This document shows, piece by piece, positions 62,498 through 64,000 of a stretch of 64,000 nt of DNA. Each line of letters opens with the position of its first letter. Positions within the stretch are counted from its first letter, which is position 1. This stretch comes from Aminobacter carboxidus (GTDB taxonomy: Bacteria > Pseudomonadota > Alphaproteobacteria > Rhizobiales > Rhizobiaceae): contig NZ_JACZEP010000003.1 in assembly GCF_014863355.1 (NCBI RefSeq), positions 372,001 to 436,000 of the forward strand, read 5' to 3'. Under the pieces are notes generated by a model. That model made no database searches. It was not told the DNA's origin and worked only from the letters and a program-made list of their open reading frames with translations. The position numbers were made by a program, and so were the translations under genes.

Positions 62498-63604
62498 TCA
62501 GGCGCCCCTGGGGTAGATCAGTAGCCGTTCGGCCGGCAGTTCGACGGTCAGCTCTCCGCCCGGCACCAGCGACAGGCGGCGCGCAGCATTGATGGAGAAG
62601 TCGGCGATCAGCGTCTCGTTGCCGAGTGCGTGGCCGTGCAGCCGGGTCCGCCAGAACGAGCCCAGGAACTCCATCTCGCTGATGGTGACGTCGATGGTGT
62701 TGGCGGCGGCCCCGTTGGCGAGCGAGCCGCTGGCATGGGGGATGATGTCCTCCGGGCGGATCGCAGCGATGACGGGCGTACCGTCATCATAGTCATGCGG
62801 CTCGCAATGGAAACTCGCCGCGCCGATGCCGACGGCGTTGTTCGATGCCCTGGCCTCGAACTTGTTGGCCTCACCGATGAAGTCGGCCACGAACAGCGTC
62901 GCCGGATGACGATAGATTTCGGTCGGCGTGCCGATCTGCTCGATGACGCCGTGGTTCATCACCACGATGCGGTCGGCCATCGACAGCGCCTCTTCCTGGT
63001 CATGGGTGACCATGATGGTGGTGACGCCGAGCTTGCGCTGAAGCTCCTTGATCTCGTGGCGCAGATGGGTGCGCACCTTGGCGTCGAGTGCCGACAGCGG
63101 CTCGTCGAGCAGCAGCAGGCCGGGTGAAATGGCAATGGCGCGGGCAAGAGCAATGCGTTGCTGCTGGCCGCCGGAAAGCTGGGCCGGGTACTTGTTGCCC
63201 TGCTCGGGCAGGCCGACGAGCTTGAGCAGTTCGGTGACGCGGGCTTCGATCTCGGCGCGCGGGCGCTTGGTGTTTTCGAGGCCGAAGGCGATGTTCCTGG
63301 CGATCGTCAGGTTGGGGAACAACGCGTAGGACTGGAAGACGATGCCGTAGTCGCGCTGTGACGGCGGCAGCGTCGAGACGTCGCGTCCGCCCTGCTGGAT
63401 CGAGCCGCGGGTCTGCAGGTCGAGACCGGCAATCGCCCGCAGGAGTGTGGTCTTGCCGCAGCCCGAAGGGCCGAGGAAGCAGACGAACTCACCCTCGCTG
63501 ATGTCGAGCGATATGTCCTTCAACGCATGGAAATCGCCGAAGGCTTTCCAGACGTTTGCGATCTTGAGATAGGCTGGCTTCACGTTCAGGCTGGCGGCGG
63601 TCAT
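62498..63604 (-). CDS. ABC transporter ATP-binding protein (2-aminoethylphosphonate-type, PhnT-like)
   Basis: 368-residue ATPase. Walker A FLGPSGCGKTTLLRAIAG, Q-loop FQSYALFPNLT, signature LSGGQQQRIALARA, Walker B LLLLDEPLSALD, H-loop VTHDQEEALSMADR, all intact. The C-terminal TOBE-like domain (about 250-368) includes AAIRPEDIIPHASG. Residues such as QQGGRDVSTLPPSQRDYGIV resemble PhnT2-type proteins. ATG 63604 is chosen by the family start; a frame to 63715 lacks a ribosome site. Minus-strand order is binding protein, ATPase, permease. Confidence 0.88.
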   Translation of the reverse strand: MTAASLNVKPAYLKIANVWKAFGDFHALKDISLDISEGEFVCFLGPSGCGKTTLLRAIAGLDLQTRGSIQQGGRDVSTLPPSQRDYGIVFQSYALFPNLTIARNIAFGLENTKRPRAEIEARVTELLKLVGLPEQGNKYPAQLSGGQQQRIALARAIAISPGLLLLDEPLSALDAKVRTHLRHEIKELQRKLGVTTIMVTHDQEEALSMADRIVVMNHGVIEQIGTPTEIYRHPATLFVADFIGEANKFEARASNNAVGIGAASFHCEPHDYDDGTPVIAAIRPEDIIPHASGSLANGAAANTIDVTISEMEFLGSFWRTRLHGHALGNETLIADFSINAARRLSLVPGGELTVELPAERLLIYPRGA

Positions 63605-63733
63605 GGCGCTCACTTCAGTCGGAATTCGCGGCTGCCCGGCGAGGGTTTCGTGTCTCATCGTAACCATCCGGCTTGGGGGCAAGGGTGCGGGCGCAGCACA
63701 AGGCGGCGCCCGCATGTCGAGGCTGGCTGAAGG

Positions 63734-64000
63734 TCAGCTCTTCGGCTCGGACTTCGAGTCGTAGCGCTTGGTCCATTCCTCGAGGATGGTGTTGCGGTTG
63801 TTGGCCGCCCATTCGAAGTCGTTCTTGATCATCCTGGCTTCGATGTCGGCAGGAAGGTGCTGCACCGGCTTGGCGACGCCGGGCATGGCGACGACCGCAT
63901 AGCCGACATTGTACATCTCGTTGGCCTTCTTGGTGACCGACCAGTCGAGCAGGGTCTTGGCGGCTTCTTGCTTGGACGTGCCGGCGACGATTGCCGACGC
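63734..64000 (-). CDS. ABC transporter substrate-binding protein, C-terminal part (partial)
   Basis: The frame is open to the right edge, so the 5' part lies beyond the window. The visible 88 residues are the C-terminal lobe of an extracellular solute-binding protein: AGTSKQEAAKTLLDWSV, NEMYNVGYAVVAMPGVAKP, LPADIEARMIKNDFEWAA and the end NTILEEWTKRYDSKSEPKS. This tail resembles PhnS2-type 2-aminoethylphosphonate binding proteins. It is the first gene of the operon with the ATPase (130 bp downstream) and the fused permease. Confidence 0.82.
   Translation of the reverse strand, partial: ASAIVAGTSKQEAAKTLLDWSVTKKANEMYNVGYAVVAMPGVAKPVQHLPADIEARMIKNDFEWAANNRNTILEEWTKRYDSKSEPKS

Overview
The window is GC-rich alphaproteobacterial DNA, most likely from a methylotrophic member of the Phyllobacteriaceae (Aminobacter/Mesorhizobium-like). 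This placement is an inference from gene content: a SecDF fusion, a DUF1488 protein, an Lrp/hpd and MarR/hmgA arrangement, and serine-cycle plus N-methylglutamate-pathway genes side by side. No rRNA, intact tRNA or CRISPR array was seen.

Layout. 1-1.1 kb: end of secDF. 1.2-4.4 kb: small conserved genes and a GH144-like glucan hydrolase. 4.4-8.6 kb: a divergent catabolic module (nucleoside hydrolase, TetR, HisC-like aminotransferase facing an FAD oxidoreductase) around a perfect palindrome. 8.6-9.8 kb: an S41-type peptidase. 10.1-16.8 kb: serine cycle block sga-mclA-mtkA-mtkB / hprA-gckA, followed by an XRE-cupin regulator (17.0-17.7 kb). 17.75-28.2 kb: a less compact accessory polysaccharide island (RgpF-like protein, three glycosyltransferases, methyltransferase, and an Fdt/Qdt-type 3-amino-3,6-dideoxyhexose gene set). 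It has tRNA-like debris at its left edge and an IS3-family element (28.26-29.53 kb) at its right edge.

29.65-39.35 kb: the complete N-methylglutamate pathway, mgsABC-gmaS-mgdABCD, closed by a strong terminator. 40.25-45.0 kb: ppc, glyA and a LuxR-type regulator with a degenerate receiver. The C1 genes therefore lie on both sides of the polysaccharide island, as if one methylamine/serine-cycle locus had been split by the insertion. Methylamine would be turned into gamma-glutamylmethylamide and N-methylglutamate, oxidised to a formaldehyde-level C1 unit, and assimilated via GlyA, Sga, HprA, GckA, Ppc, MtkAB and Mcl. Enolase, malate dehydrogenase and the H4F/H4MPT enzymes must be elsewhere.

45.0-47.9 kb: anti-sigma/ECF sigma pair divergent from an exported subtilase. 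48.0-50.8 kb: a second, unrelated glycerate kinase and an SLC13-type permease. 51.3-53.6 kb: an APC permease preceded by three tiny membrane-protein genes behind a palindromic promoter region. 53.6-55.1 kb: small hypothetical genes. 55.2-60.5 kb: tyrosine/homogentisate catabolism (hpd with Lrp regulator; hmgA-fahA-maiA with MarR regulator). 60.5-64 kb: an ABC transporter resembling 2-aminoethylphosphonate uptake systems, whose binding-protein gene runs off the right end.
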